Positions 25,313-34,214 of a stretch of 50,827 nucleotides of DNA are shown here, piece by piece. The notes under the pieces were generated by a model. That model did not search any database. It was not told the origin of the DNA and saw only the letters and a program-made list of their open reading frames with translations. Location: positions 1-50,827 of the forward strand of contig JABDQA010000183.1 in assembly GCA_013042475.1 (NCBI GenBank), in the 5' to 3' direction. The position numbers and the translations under genes were made by a program. Positions within the stretch are counted from its first letter, which is position 1, and each line of letters opens with the position of its first letter. The DNA comes from Desulfofustis sp. Lineage in GTDB: Bacteria > Desulfobacterota > Desulfobulbia > Desulfobulbales > Desulfocapsaceae.

Positions 25313-26860
25313 CTACTCCCACTCAATGGTCGCCGGTGGCTTGGAGGATATGTCGTAGACCACCCGGTTGACGCCGCGTACCTCGTTGATAATTCTGATC
25401 GAGATTATACTGAGAATCTCGTAGGGAATTTTCGACCAGTCAGCGGTCATCGCATCCCTGGAATCAACGCAGCGAATGGCGATCACATGTTCATAGGTGC
25501 GTCCGTCGCCCATCACCCCGACGGTCTGAATTGGCAGCAGTACTGCGAATGACTGCCAGACTTTGCGATACCAGCCATGTTTCTTCATCTCGTCAAGCAC
25601 AATCACATCGGCCTTACGAATTATGTCGAGACGTTCGCGGGTAACCTCGCCCATGATTCTGATCCCCAATCCGGGGCCGGGAAACGGCTGGCGATGGATG
25701 GCCTCGGCCGGCAGCCCGAGCTCGAGGCCGAGTTCCCTGACTTCGTCTTTGAACAATTCCCGCAGCGGCTCAATAAGATCGAGTTTCATCACCTCGGGGA
25801 GCCCGCCAACATTGTGGTGAGATTTGATCGGCGCTTCTCCGCGAAAGCTTACCGATTCGATCACATCGGGATAGAGGGTGCCCTGAGCCAGATAACTGAC
25901 ATTGCCGATCTTGGCAGCTTCTTCTTCAAATATTTTAATGAAGCCCAGGCCTATTCTTTTCCTTTTTATTTCGGGATCGACGACCTCGTCCAACTCCGAG
26001 AGGAAGAAGTCGGTGGCATCGACATCTATCACCTTCAGTTTGCTCTTTTCCCTGAAAAATCGTAGTATTGCCTCAGATTCACCGGTTCTCATCAGGCCAT
26101 TGTTGACGTAAATGCAGGTAAGCTGATCCCCGATAGCCCGATGCACGATCGCCGCCGTCACCGATGAATCAACCCCCCCGGAAAGAGCACAGATCACCAG
26201 CCTGTCCCCAACCTGTTCACGGATCTGGACGACCTGGGTCTCGATAAACGAGTGCATGGTCCAATCGGGTTTACAACCGCAGAAGCCAAAAATGAAATTG
26301 CGCAGCACATCAACACCGATCAGGGTATGGGCTACTTCCGGGTGAAACTGAACTGCTGTCAGAGGTTTTTGCTGATGACGCAAAGCGGCGAATGGAGAGT
26401 GAGCACTTACCGCACTGGCATCGAATCCTTCGGGCACAACTTCCACCCGGTCGCCGTGGCTCATCCACACCTGATGATGGGTTTCACCTATTTCCAGACC
26501 GGCAAACAGCCCGTCGGTAGTGAGTATCTTCAGCTCCGCCTTGCCAAACTCGCGTTTTTCAGCTTTTTCGACCTGCCCACCACTCTGCAGAATCATGAGT
26601 TGGGCACCGTAGCAGATCCCTAAAACAGGAATCGATAGATCGAGAATTGCCGAATCCGAATGAGGAGCCCCCTCGTCATATACTGAACAGGGCCCACCGG
26701 AAAGCACGATGCCGGCCGGCTTCATCTCCTTGATCTTATCGAGCGGGGTCGAATAGGGATGAATCTCGCAATAGACTTTCTGCTCCCTGATGCGCCGGGC
26801 GATGAGCTGGGTGGTCTGGGAACCAAAATCAAGAATGAGGATCATCTCGCCGATTTTCAT
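25313..26860 (-). CDS. guaA: GMP synthase (glutamine-hydrolysing)
   Basis: Converts XMP to GMP using glutamine and ATP. The 515-residue protein has the class I glutamine amidotransferase domain (1-190) with nucleophile Cys in [10 protein letters not shown] and His/Glu in QFHPEV. The ATP pyrophosphatase domain carries the PP-loop SGGVDSS, and the dimerisation domain ends in the canonical KPPATIEWE. The start at 26860 has AGAGGG upstream. guaB lies 53 bases upstream on the same strand, the classical guaBA operon. Confidence 0.97.
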   Translation of the reverse strand: MKIGEMILILDFGSQTTQLIARRIREQKVYCEIHPYSTPLDKIKEMKPAGIVLSGGPCSVYDEGAPHSDSAILDLSIPVLGICYGAQLMILQSGGQVEKAEKREFGKAELKILTTDGLFAGLEIGETHHQVWMSHGDRVEVVPEGFDASAVSAHSPFAALRHQQKPLTAVQFHPEVAHTLIGVDVLRNFIFGFCGCKPDWTMHSFIETQVVQIREQVGDRLVICALSGGVDSSVTAAIVHRAIGDQLTCIYVNNGLMRTGESEAILRFFREKSKLKVIDVDATDFFLSELDEVVDPEIKRKRIGLGFIKIFEEEAAKIGNVSYLAQGTLYPDVIESVSFRGEAPIKSHHNVGGLPEVMKLDLIEPLRELFKDEVRELGLELGLPAEAIHRQPFPGPGLGIRIMGEVTRERLDIIRKADVIVLDEMKKHGWYRKVWQSFAVLLPIQTVGVMGDGRTYEHVIAIRCVDSRDAMTADWSKIPYEILSIISIRIINEVRGVNRVVYDISSKPPATIEWE

Positions 26861-26913
26861 AGTCCCTCTGATCTTGAGTGAGCGATTGTAGGATTGCTGG
26901 CCGATTCGCGTGG

Positions 26914-28377
26914 TCAGGCCATCCGATAGTTGGGCGCCTCTTTGGTGATGATGACATCATGTACATGGGACTCTCTGAGACCTGCCGCCGAGATGCGCAC
27001 AAACTGAGCCTTTTGCTGCAACTCTTCGATGGTGGCCGCCCCCACATACCCCATACCGGAGCGTAGTCCGCCGAGCAGCTGATATATCACGTTGGCCAGA
27101 GGACCGCGATAGGGCACTTTCCCTTCGATACCCTCGGGCACCAGTTTCGAGGCCGTATTGGTTTCGGACTGAAAATAGCGGTCTGATGATCCCTCGGCCA
27201 TGGCTCCCAAAGAGCCCATACCGCGATACCCTTTATAAGTACGCCCCTGGTAGAGAAAGGTTTCACCCGGGGTTTCGTCGGTCCCCGCAAAAAGACTGCC
27301 GATCATGATAGTCGAGGCTCCGACGCCGATCGCCTTGGCCAGGTCTCCCGAATGTTTTATGCCGCCGTCGGAGATCACCGGGATATCATGCTTGTTAGCC
27401 ACTTTGACACAATCGCGCAGGGCGGTAATCTGGGGGACACCAACCCCAGCAACTATTCTGGTCGTGCAGATCGACCCCGGCCCCACACCCACTTTGATCG
27501 CATTGGCCCCGGCCTTGATCAGGTCCTCGGCGGCTTCCGCCGTGGCAATATTGCCGGCGATGATCTGCAGATCGGCAAAGGTGCCGCGGACTGCCTCTAT
27601 GGATCTGATCACCCCGGTGGAATGGCCATGGGCAGAATCGAGTACCACCACATCGACGCCTGCGCTTATAAGTTTTTCAGTCTGTTCCTCAACGGTGTCG
27701 CCCACCCCGATAGCAGCTCCGACGAGCAGCCGGCCGAACTCATCCTTGGCGGCATGGGGATATTTTTTGATTTTTTCCAGATCTTTGATGGTGATCAACC
27801 CTTTGAGATTGCCGTCGTCATCGACCACCAGAAGCTTTTCGATTCGGTGCTCGTGGAGCAAGGCCTTAGAATGTTCAAGGTCTATGCCGACTTTGGCAGT
27901 CACCAGATTCTTGCTGGTCATCACGTCTGCCACCCTCAAATCGCTATCAGATACGAAGCGCAGATCACGGTTGGTGACAATCCCCACCAGTTTATCGCTG
28001 TCGAGTACCGGCAGTCCGGAAATTTTGTAGTGGGCCATAATCTGCTGGACCTCAGCAACCGACTGATCCTGTCTGACGACGATGGGATCGATGATCATTC
28101 CCGATTCAGATTTCTTCACCCGTTCGACCTCGAGCACCTGCTTGTCGAGGCCCATGTTTTTATGGATGATGCCGATTCCGCCGACTCTGGCCATAGTTAT
28201 TGCCGCCGCTGATTCGGTTACCGTATCCATGGCCGCACTCACCAGCGGGGTATTCAAATCGATCGTGTCAGTCAGACGGGTTGCAAGAGAAACCTCATTG
28301 GGCAGCACCTTTGATGCCGACGGTTTAAGCAGCAGGTCATCAAAAGTTAGTGCCATTTCGATCTTATCTGGTAACAT
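26914..28377 (-). CDS. guaB: IMP dehydrogenase
   Basis: Oxidises IMP to XMP with NAD, the rate-limiting step of GMP synthesis. The 487-residue protein has the barrel with a CBS pair inserted (about 93-205). The catalytic Cys lies in [17 protein letters not shown], and the mobile-flap region includes [12 protein letters not shown]. The ATG at 28377 has an AAAGGAG site. It is the first gene of guaB-guaA-NYN. The CBS pair usually senses purine nucleotides in this family. Confidence 0.97.
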   Translation of the reverse strand: MLPDKIEMALTFDDLLLKPSASKVLPNEVSLATRLTDTIDLNTPLVSAAMDTVTESAAAITMARVGGIGIIHKNMGLDKQVLEVERVKKSESGMIIDPIVVRQDQSVAEVQQIMAHYKISGLPVLDSDKLVGIVTNRDLRFVSDSDLRVADVMTSKNLVTAKVGIDLEHSKALLHEHRIEKLLVVDDDGNLKGLITIKDLEKIKKYPHAAKDEFGRLLVGAAIGVGDTVEEQTEKLISAGVDVVVLDSAHGHSTGVIRSIEAVRGTFADLQIIAGNIATAEAAEDLIKAGANAIKVGVGPGSICTTRIVAGVGVPQITALRDCVKVANKHDIPVISDGGIKHSGDLAKAIGVGASTIMIGSLFAGTDETPGETFLYQGRTYKGYRGMGSLGAMAEGSSDRYFQSETNTASKLVPEGIEGKVPYRGPLANVIYQLLGGLRSGMGYVGAATIEELQQKAQFVRISAAGLRESHVHDVIITKEAPNYRMA

Positions 28378-28564
28378 AGGTAACTCCTTTTACCGAAAAA
28401 TATGCCGCAAGCCACTGAAAAAATTAGATATTATTGAAAGATACCGAGAACCGCTGCCTTAGTTTAAATGGGTAGAGGAAAAAATTCCAGCGTTTTAGAT
28501 TCCACCCTTATTTCTCGTTTCACTCGATAATCCTCAGCGGACAGTCAATCGCTGACAATTGCTC

Positions 28565-29176
28565 ATGATAGTTGAGATTAATCCCTACAACCCCCAGCTC
28601 AGACTTATTCGCAGGGTGGTCGAGCAGATCAACCATGGAGCTGTAATCTGTTACCCAACCGATACCGGTTATGGCATTGGCTGTGACATATTCAGCCCGA
28701 AAGCGATAAAGAGGATTGTCAGACTGAAGAAACGACCGCCCCATAAGCCGTTTTCATTCATGTGTTATGACTTGAAGAACATCAGTCAATACGCCCATGT
28801 TTCAAACACGGCCTATCGGCTGCTGAAAAAGAACCTACCCGGTCCCTACACCTTTGTCCTGCCGGGAACCAAACTGGTCCCCAAGGTGATGACGACCAAG
28901 CAGAAGACGGTCGGTATCAGGGTTCCGGAACATGTTATCTGCCGGACCTTGCTCGAGGAGCTCGGCTCACCTATCATCAACACCAGTATCCCCGTTGATG
29001 ACGATACGGCACCACCCACCCAGGCTTTCGAGATCGACATGCTGCTCAATAATCATGTCGATATAATTATCGACGGGGGACCGGTCTACCCGGACCCCTC
29101 CTCTCTCATCGATCTAACCGGAGACAAACCGGAAATACTCAGGGAAGGAAAAGGCGATGTCAGCCCTTTCCATTAA
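28565..29176 (+). CDS. YciO/Sua5/YrdC-family protein (threonylcarbamoyl-AMP synthase-like)
   Basis: A 203-residue protein of the Sua5/YciO/YrdC fold. It has GAVICYPTDTGYGIGCD, the KRPPHKPFSFMCYD segment, LPGPYTFVLPG and VGIRVPEH. Authentic members make threonylcarbamoyl-AMP for t6A in tRNAs; YciO-type members may act differently, and this one looks YciO-like. The ATG at 28565 fits the family start. It converges on ihfB with a 17-base overlap of the 3' ends. Confidence 0.88.
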   Translation: MIVEINPYNPQLRLIRRVVEQINHGAVICYPTDTGYGIGCDIFSPKAIKRIVRLKKRPPHKPFSFMCYDLKNISQYAHVSNTAYRLLKKNLPGPYTFVLPGTKLVPKVMTTKQKTVGIRVPEHVICRTLLEELGSPIINTSIPVDDDTAPPTQAFEIDMLLNNHVDIIIDGGPVYPDPSSLIDLTGDKPEILREGKGDVSPFH

Positions 29177-29450
29177 TGAGCGCCTCTTTTAGTGATTTGC
29201 TCATGGTGAAGTGGATGGTCTTGCGCTCGCCTATGTCCATCATCACGCCTGTTCGGGGATTTTTTGTCTGACGGGCTTTGCGGTTTCTCGTCGAAAAACT
29301 GCCAAATCCTCGTAACTCCACCCTTCTGCCTTCAGCAAGTGCTTCAGCCATCGAGTCAAGAATTATATCAACAGCGACATTGACATCCTGTTTGTGCAGG
29401 GCCAGATTGTCGCTGATTTTATCAACCAGTTCTTTTTTCAACATGCTCAT
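29160..29450 (-). CDS. ihfB: integration host factor beta subunit-like DNA-bending protein
   Basis: A 96-residue HU/IHF-family protein. RVELRGFGSFSTRNRKAR and the DNA-intercalating arm KNPRTG are clear. The GRRVELRGFGSF form and its position after rpsA match IHF-beta, which occupies this spot in E. coli. It bends DNA in nucleoid structure and promoter activation, usually with IHF-alpha. HU remains an alternative. The ATG at 29450 follows a weak GGAAA site. A terminator stands between rpsA and this gene, so it may have its own promoter or depend on read-through. Confidence 0.85.
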   Translation of the reverse strand: MSMLKKELVDKISDNLALHKQDVNVAVDIILDSMAEALAEGRRVELRGFGSFSTRNRKARQTKNPRTGVMMDIGERKTIHFTMSKSLKEALINGKG

Positions 29451-29480
29451 CGAATTTCCAGACCAATTAAAGTGAGATAT

Positions 29481-29518
29481 AAAAAAAGGTTGCTTCGCGT
29501 TCAGCGAAACAACCTTTT
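29481..29518 (-). terminator. intrinsic terminator after rpsA, before ihfB
   Basis: A stem of 14 pairs with one C-A mismatch (29484-29498 with 29504-29518) and a five-base loop is followed on the minus strand by seven T residues. It lies 20 bases after the rpsA stop and would reduce ihfB read-through. The plus strand also ends in TTTTAT, so it may work in both directions. Confidence 0.85.
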
Positions 29519-29538
29519 ATCACCCTAGGGCGGGTGTC

Positions 29539-31272
29539 CTACTCTTCGGTTTTAGGGCCCCCTTCGGAGGCGGCTGCCTTGAGCAGATCACCAAAGGTTG
29601 CCGGAGCAGCTTCGGCAATTTCCGCTTCTGCTTTCTTGATCTTCTCGACCGCCTCGGCTTCACCCTCATCTTCAAGCGTCTTCACCGACAGTCCGATTTT
29701 CCTGTCCTTAGCAGAGACATTGATGACGATAGCTTTGAGGGTGTCACCGACATTGTAATGCTCTGCCGGGCTCTTGACCTTGTCCTTGGGAATTTCCGAA
29801 ACGTGGACCAACCCTTCGATGCCCTCTTCGAGTTTTACAAAAACGCCGAAATCGGTGACATTGGTGATCTCACCCTCAACCACGGTGCCTGAGGGATAAT
29901 TGTTATAGGCAGTCTGCCAGGGATCCGGGGTAAGCTGCTTGACGCCCAGGGAGAAGCGTTCGTTGTCTTTGTCGATTTTCAGGACGACCGCCTGAATGGT
30001 ATCTCCCTTGGCATACTTCTCGGCCGGATGTTTGATACGTTCGGTCCAGGACAGATCGGAGACGTGAATGAGTCCATCGATGCCTTCCTCGATACCGATG
30101 AACACGCCGAAATCGGTGATATTCTTAATCTTGCCTTCGATAATTGCCCCAACCGGATAACTTTCGATGACCATATCCCAGGGGTTGGGCTGAAGCTGTT
30201 TCATTCCCAGGGAAATGCGCTTGGTTTCGGGTTCGATGTTGAGCACCATGATTTCGATGCTATCACCCACCGCCACGATTTTGGACGGATGTCGGGGCTT
30301 TTTCGACCAGGTCATCTCGGAAACGTGGATAAGCCCTTCGACTCCTTCTTCAAGCTCGACGAAAACCCCGTAGTCGGTGATCGAAACGACTTTGCCCACC
30401 GCCTTCTCGCCCAGCGGGTAACGGTCGGAAACGGTTGCCCAGGGATCGTCGCGCAGCTGTTTTATACCCAGGCTGACCCGATCGTTGTCACGGTCATACT
30501 TGAGAACCTTGACTTCGACTTCCTGTCCCACCTTGTAGAGTTTGGCGGGATGGGAAACCCGTCCCCAGCTCAGGTCGGTGATGTGACAGAGGCCGTCCAT
30601 ACCGCCCATATCAATGAACAGACCGTAATCGGTGATGTTGGTAATGGAACCGCTAATGATCTGGCCCTCTTCCAGACGCGAGCGCATCTCTTCACGCAGT
30701 TTATTGCGTTCTTCCTCGAGAATTGCCCGGCGGGAAATAACCACATTGTTACGCTTGCGGTTGAATTTAAGGATCTTGAATTCATAAGATTGACCAATCA
30801 GACCGTCCAGATCCTTGACCGGCCGCAGGTCGATCTGGGAATAGGGCAGGAAGGCTGGTACACCGATGTCAACGGACATGCCGCCCTTGACCCGGCTTTC
30901 GATGTTGCCCTGAATGGTGCCGTCAGCTTCCTGAATTCTGGCAATGTCCTCCCAGACCTTTATGGCAATCGCCTTTTCCCGAGACAAAAGCAAACCGCCC
31001 TCGTCCTTGCGCCGTTCTACGAATACCTCTATGGAATCGCCGACCTTAATCTCCTCTGCGTCTTCCAGGCGAAATTCGGATTTGGGGATATAGCTCTCGG
31101 CCTTGTCCCCGACATCGACAAGGTAACAGTCGTCATCTTCACCGATTATGGTGCCATAAGCGACATTACCGACTTCGACGACCTTGTTGTTTTCTTCCAT
31201 CTCGAAAAGCTCGGCAAAGCTGAGCTCTTCATTGTTCTCTGTTTGGTTTGATTGGTTGGTTTCTTCACTCAT
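29539..31272 (-). CDS. rpsA: 30S ribosomal protein S1
   Basis: A 577-residue protein with six S1 OB-fold repeats (E. coli S1, 557). Repeats such as ITDYGVFVELEEGVEGLIHVSE, written here only by its core GVFVELEEGVEG, recur from about residue 200 on; repeats 3-6 are the most alike. It binds mRNA and the ribosome through the first two domains. The start codon at 31272 has no good Shine-Dalgarno site, and a hairpin-rich leader precedes it, as in autoregulated rpsA genes. A terminator then ihfB follow, the classical order. Confidence 0.97.
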   Translation of the reverse strand: MSEETNQSNQTENNEELSFAELFEMEENNKVVEVGNVAYGTIIGEDDDCYLVDVGDKAESYIPKSEFRLEDAEEIKVGDSIEVFVERRKDEGGLLLSREKAIAIKVWEDIARIQEADGTIQGNIESRVKGGMSVDIGVPAFLPYSQIDLRPVKDLDGLIGQSYEFKILKFNRKRNNVVISRRAILEEERNKLREEMRSRLEEGQIISGSITNITDYGLFIDMGGMDGLCHITDLSWGRVSHPAKLYKVGQEVEVKVLKYDRDNDRVSLGIKQLRDDPWATVSDRYPLGEKAVGKVVSITDYGVFVELEEGVEGLIHVSEMTWSKKPRHPSKIVAVGDSIEIMVLNIEPETKRISLGMKQLQPNPWDMVIESYPVGAIIEGKIKNITDFGVFIGIEEGIDGLIHVSDLSWTERIKHPAEKYAKGDTIQAVVLKIDKDNERFSLGVKQLTPDPWQTAYNNYPSGTVVEGEITNVTDFGVFVKLEEGIEGLVHVSEIPKDKVKSPAEHYNVGDTLKAIVINVSAKDRKIGLSVKTLEDEGEAEAVEKIKKAEAEIAEAAPATFGDLLKAAASEGGPKTEE

Positions 31273-31600
31273 TGGTTTACTCGTGGTGCGGGAACATCCC
31301 GCAGGGTTTTATTTTAATCTCAGTCTGTTCTACAAAACAGACGCTGCAAAAGCGTATTGTCTGCGATCCAAAGTACAGATTACAGATGGCAATCCCAACA
31401 GGGGAATTGAACTTTATACCATCAAAATGATGGAGAGACAACGTTTTATTAAATCTCCTGATAGGGGGAAGAGGGGTTAAGCGATGAAAAAATTTCTCTC
31501 CCAAATTAAGGTTAAGAGGTGAAATATCAAATGGGGGATATATCACCTCATCTATAACCTTAAATAAGTCTTACGAATCCGTTTGGTTATTCTGTCAGGA
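31273..31600. other. intergenic region upstream of rpsA
   Basis: This 328-base gap between the rhodanese gene and rpsA contains no coding sequence I can support. Its rpsA-proximal 80 bases hold the structured leader listed separately. The remainder is AT-rich and likely contains the rpsA promoter, but no box is convincing. Confidence 0.5.
31288..31354 (-). promoter_or_regulatory. three-hairpin leader of rpsA mRNA
   Basis: Read 5' to 3' on the minus strand, three hairpins follow each other: CGCT/AGCG (31354-31342), GTCTGTT/AACAGAC (31342-31323) and GCGGGA/TCCCGC (31302-31288). The last ends 15 bases before the start codon. E. coli rpsA also has successive leader hairpins instead of a strong Shine-Dalgarno site and is repressed by free S1. 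A matching role here is inferred. Confidence 0.55.
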
Positions 31601-32065
31601 CTATGGTTGAGGATTCTCCGGCCCGGTTTCCAGTGGAAGGCCTGCCTGCCGCCATGACTCGATGCCTCCGCCCAAGTTGTATATCTCCTGATACCCCCGA
31701 GCGATCATTACCTTTCCGGCCACAAAGCTGCGCCCGCCGACGGCGCAGACGAGCATCAGCGGTTGGTCGGGAGCGCCATCGAAGACGCCTCGGATAACAT
31801 CTCCCACCGGTACCAGCCTGGAATCGGCGATGCGGAGTTCATTACGCTCCTGCGGCGTCCTGACATCTATTACCTGCAGGTTTTTTCTGGTTTTCATCAA
31901 TTCAGCAGCTTCTGGGGCTGACACCGTTCTGAACAGCGGCGCTGCGGCTGCAGGTTCAGCGGGCGGGTTATCCTGGTCAGCTTCTTGCGACGGACCGGAC
32001 AGCAGAAGCACACCAATGGGAAGTAGCAGAAAAACGACGAAGGCAATGAGTGAAAAACGCTTCAT
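31601..32065 (-). CDS. rhodanese-domain protein, exported or membrane-anchored
   Basis: A 154-residue protein. A hydrophobic N-terminus (about residues 4-24) suggests a signal anchor or signal peptide. The rhodanese domain (about 47-145) has QVIDVRTPQERNEL and the active-site loop LMLVCAVGGRSF with the catalytic Cys. It would carry persulfide or transfer sulfur in the periplasm. It may share a transcript with the zinc-ribbon protein 92 bases upstream. The exact substrate is unknown. Confidence 0.82.
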   Translation of the reverse strand: MKRFSLIAFVVFLLLPIGVLLLSGPSQEADQDNPPAEPAAAAPLFRTVSAPEAAELMKTRKNLQVIDVRTPQERNELRIADSRLVPVGDVIRGVFDGAPDQPLMLVCAVGGRSFVAGKVMIARGYQEIYNLGGGIESWRQAGLPLETGPENPQP

Positions 32066-32157
32066 GGAAGAGATCAGGTAAGCTGGTAAGGAGGGAATTT
32101 GAACCAGCGGCTGTCCGCGTTATGGGCTTGCAGGCAGCCGCTATTTGGATTTAAAGG

Positions 32158-32829
32158 TTATTGTTTTCCTTGAATTCTCATCTCATCCATAAAGGGACCA
32201 AAGAGCTGTTCATAATCTGGGATCGCCTTTCTTAGTATAACTCCGAAATGGCCTATGTCACTGGAATTAACTACCAGGTTGGCGGAATTGGCCAGAGCCT
32301 CGATATTATACAAGGTCTGGAACTCCGGTCCCACAAGCACGTAGATGATATAGCGCCGGCGTGACATCTCCATATTACAGAGCAACCGATGCAGCGGATC
32401 GTCCTGGAAATTGCCCTGTACGCATTCGGTATTGAGCACCACGCAGGTGTAATTGATGAACTGCATCTGGGTGAGTACATCTTCTGTCCGCTCTGCAGTC
32501 TCTGCTCTGTAACCCATGCCAACCAAAGCGCTGCTCATTTTCTCAGTAGCCTCCCCGGGGCGGGACAGGATCAGAGCCTGGGGGATATCGGAGACAACCT
32601 CTTCGTCATCGAAGACTCCTTCTTTGAGCCAGCCGATATCAGGCGGTGCCGGAGGCTTTACCGCCACAGAATCACCTGCGTACAAATCCTCTCTGCCCAG
32701 AGGTATGGCCTCCCCGCACTGACTGCACTTAAGACGAATTTTCTGACCAGGTTTAAGTTGCTCCAGGCTTTTTTCTAGTTTGGTATTTGATTTATGGGCT
32801 TTACCGCAAGCGCTACATGTGATCTTCAT
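32158..32829 (-). CDS. zinc-ribbon protein with receiver-like domain
   Basis: A 223-residue protein I cannot name. The N-terminus has a zinc ribbon of two CxxC pairs (CSAC and CSQC, about 30 residues apart). After a linker with APPDIGWLKEG, residues about 85-210 read like a CheY-type fold, with IPQALILSRPG, YTCVVLNTEC and YIIYVLVGP. The residue at the phosphoacceptor position is Asn, so phosphorylation is unlikely. The gene lies 69 bases downstream of the PilT-type ATPase on the same strand and may serve type IV pili or twitching, which is a guess from position. Confidence 0.65.
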   Translation of the reverse strand: MKITCSACGKAHKSNTKLEKSLEQLKPGQKIRLKCSQCGEAIPLGREDLYAGDSVAVKPPAPPDIGWLKEGVFDDEEVVSDIPQALILSRPGEATEKMSSALVGMGYRAETAERTEDVLTQMQFINYTCVVLNTECVQGNFQDDPLHRLLCNMEMSRRRYIIYVLVGPEFQTLYNIEALANSANLVVNSSDIGHFGVILRKAIPDYEQLFGPFMDEMRIQGKQ

Positions 32830-32898
32830 AACCGTCTCTCTTCTGCTGTTCTGTTGGGCTAAGACGCCTCTTTTTACCCCGGTGAAAACAAATGGTTA

Positions 32899-34071
32899 CT
32901 AGTAGCCGAACGACTCATCTTCCTCTTCTTCCATGGCCAGATCTTTGAGAGACGAGGTGGCCTCTCCCCGGGCGGCCTTGATCTGATCGATACCACGATA
33001 GATCTCGTTGCGATACGAACAGTATCTCACCGCTGAATCTTCGGTTATCAAACCATGGCTGAACAATTCAAGAATGTGTTGGTCAAAGGTCCTCATCTCC
33101 AGCGCAGAACCCGCTTTGATGACCTCGTAAAAGGTCTTGTCTTCGGTTTCGCCATTGAGAATCAGGTCCTTCACTCGAAGGCTGGTACAGAGGATCTCCA
33201 TGGCAGCGATCCGACCTCCGCCGACTCTGGGCAGCAATCGCTGGCTGACAACCCAGCGGATGGTATCCGACAGCCGGTGGCGGATCTGGGGCTGCTCTTC
33301 CTGCTCGAACATACCCAGGCAACGGTTAATGGCCTGACCGGCATCGATGGTATGCAGGGTCGAAAGCACCAGATGACCCGTTTCGGCGGCAGTCAGACCG
33401 ATCTCCATAGTTTCCTTATCGCGCATCTCACCTACGAGAATGACTTTGGGCGCCTGCCTCAGCGCTGCCCTCATACCCATCGCATAGCTCGAGAAATCAT
33501 GCCCCAGCTCGCGCTGGTTAAAGGTGGCCTGGTTATGGGAGTGCATGTATTCAATGGGGTCTTCCAGCGTGACCACATGTACTGCGCGTTCCTCGTTTAT
33601 ACGATTCAGCAGGGCCGCCAGCGAGGTCGTTTTACCAGTGCCGGTGGCGCCGGTGAAGATGACTATGCCGTTAAGTTCGGCCGCCATTTTTACAAACGCA
33701 GGGGGGAAATTCATGCTTTCAATCGAGGGAACCTTGGTCTCCAGCTTACGCATCACTGTGGTGATGTAGCCTTTGGTGGTAAATATATTGACCCTGAAGC
33801 GGGCATCTTCACTGAACGCATAAGATAGGTCGCAGGAGCCGTTGGTGACCAGATCGGTGAGCAGTCGCTTGTTGTTGCCAATCAAGTTGAGGGCGAAAGT
33901 TTCAGATTGAAACGGCGTCAACTCCTTGATCGGAGGCTCCACCTCGACCGATTTCAGTACACCCGCCGATTCCACCTGCAGAGTCTTGCCAACTGTAATA
34001 TTCAAGTCGGAAACATTGGGGTGGGAATCCAGCATCGCGGTGATCCAATAATCAATCTCCGTCTTTTTCAT
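32899..34071 (-). CDS. PilT/PilU-type twitching motility ATPase
   Basis: A 390-residue secretion-type hexameric ATPase. It has Walker A GATGTGKTTS, the Asp box TLEDPIEYMH, Walker B VILVGEMRD and His box GHLVLSTLHT. The N-terminal PAS-like domain DLNITVGKTLQVE is of the PilT form. It powers pilus retraction at the inner membrane. The ATG at 34071 has an AGGAGGT site; a longer frame to 34179 lacks one. No pilB, pilC or pilA lies nearby, so it could be PilT or PilU. Confidence 0.9.
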   Translation of the reverse strand: MKKTEIDYWITAMLDSHPNVSDLNITVGKTLQVESAGVLKSVEVEPPIKELTPFQSETFALNLIGNNKRLLTDLVTNGSCDLSYAFSEDARFRVNIFTTKGYITTVMRKLETKVPSIESMNFPPAFVKMAAELNGIVIFTGATGTGKTTSLAALLNRINEERAVHVVTLEDPIEYMHSHNQATFNQRELGHDFSSYAMGMRAALRQAPKVILVGEMRDKETMEIGLTAAETGHLVLSTLHTIDAGQAINRCLGMFEQEEQPQIRHRLSDTIRWVVSQRLLPRVGGGRIAAMEILCTSLRVKDLILNGETEDKTFYEVIKAGSALEMRTFDQHILELFSHGLITEDSAVRYCSYRNEIYRGIDQIKAARGEATSSLKDLAMEEEEDESFGY

Positions 34072-34214
34072 ACCGACCTCCTGAAAAATTGTACAATACT
34101 CTCCTGTTTCATAGTATAGTGTAATAGAATTCTGAAAAAGTACAGTTTTTTCTAATATTTTCCGCTCATTCTGACGCAAGTCGTGGGCGGATTTTCTTTG
34201 AGCGAGGAACCCTC

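Noticed and set aside
27352-28212. A 286-codon plus-strand open frame opposite guaB
   Set aside because: Antisense shadow of a well-conserved IMP dehydrogenase, with no ribosome-binding site or family match.
30028-31251. A 407-codon plus-strand open frame opposite rpsA
   Set aside because: It is a mirror of the six repeated S1 domains in a GC-rich gene and resembles no protein family; rpsA on the minus strand is certain.
34089-34117. Promoter between the pilT-type gene and ilvD (TTGTAC, 17 bases, TAGTAT)
   Set aside because: The -35 match is only three of six, and equally good alternatives exist on both strands in this AT-rich gap, so no single site can be supported.
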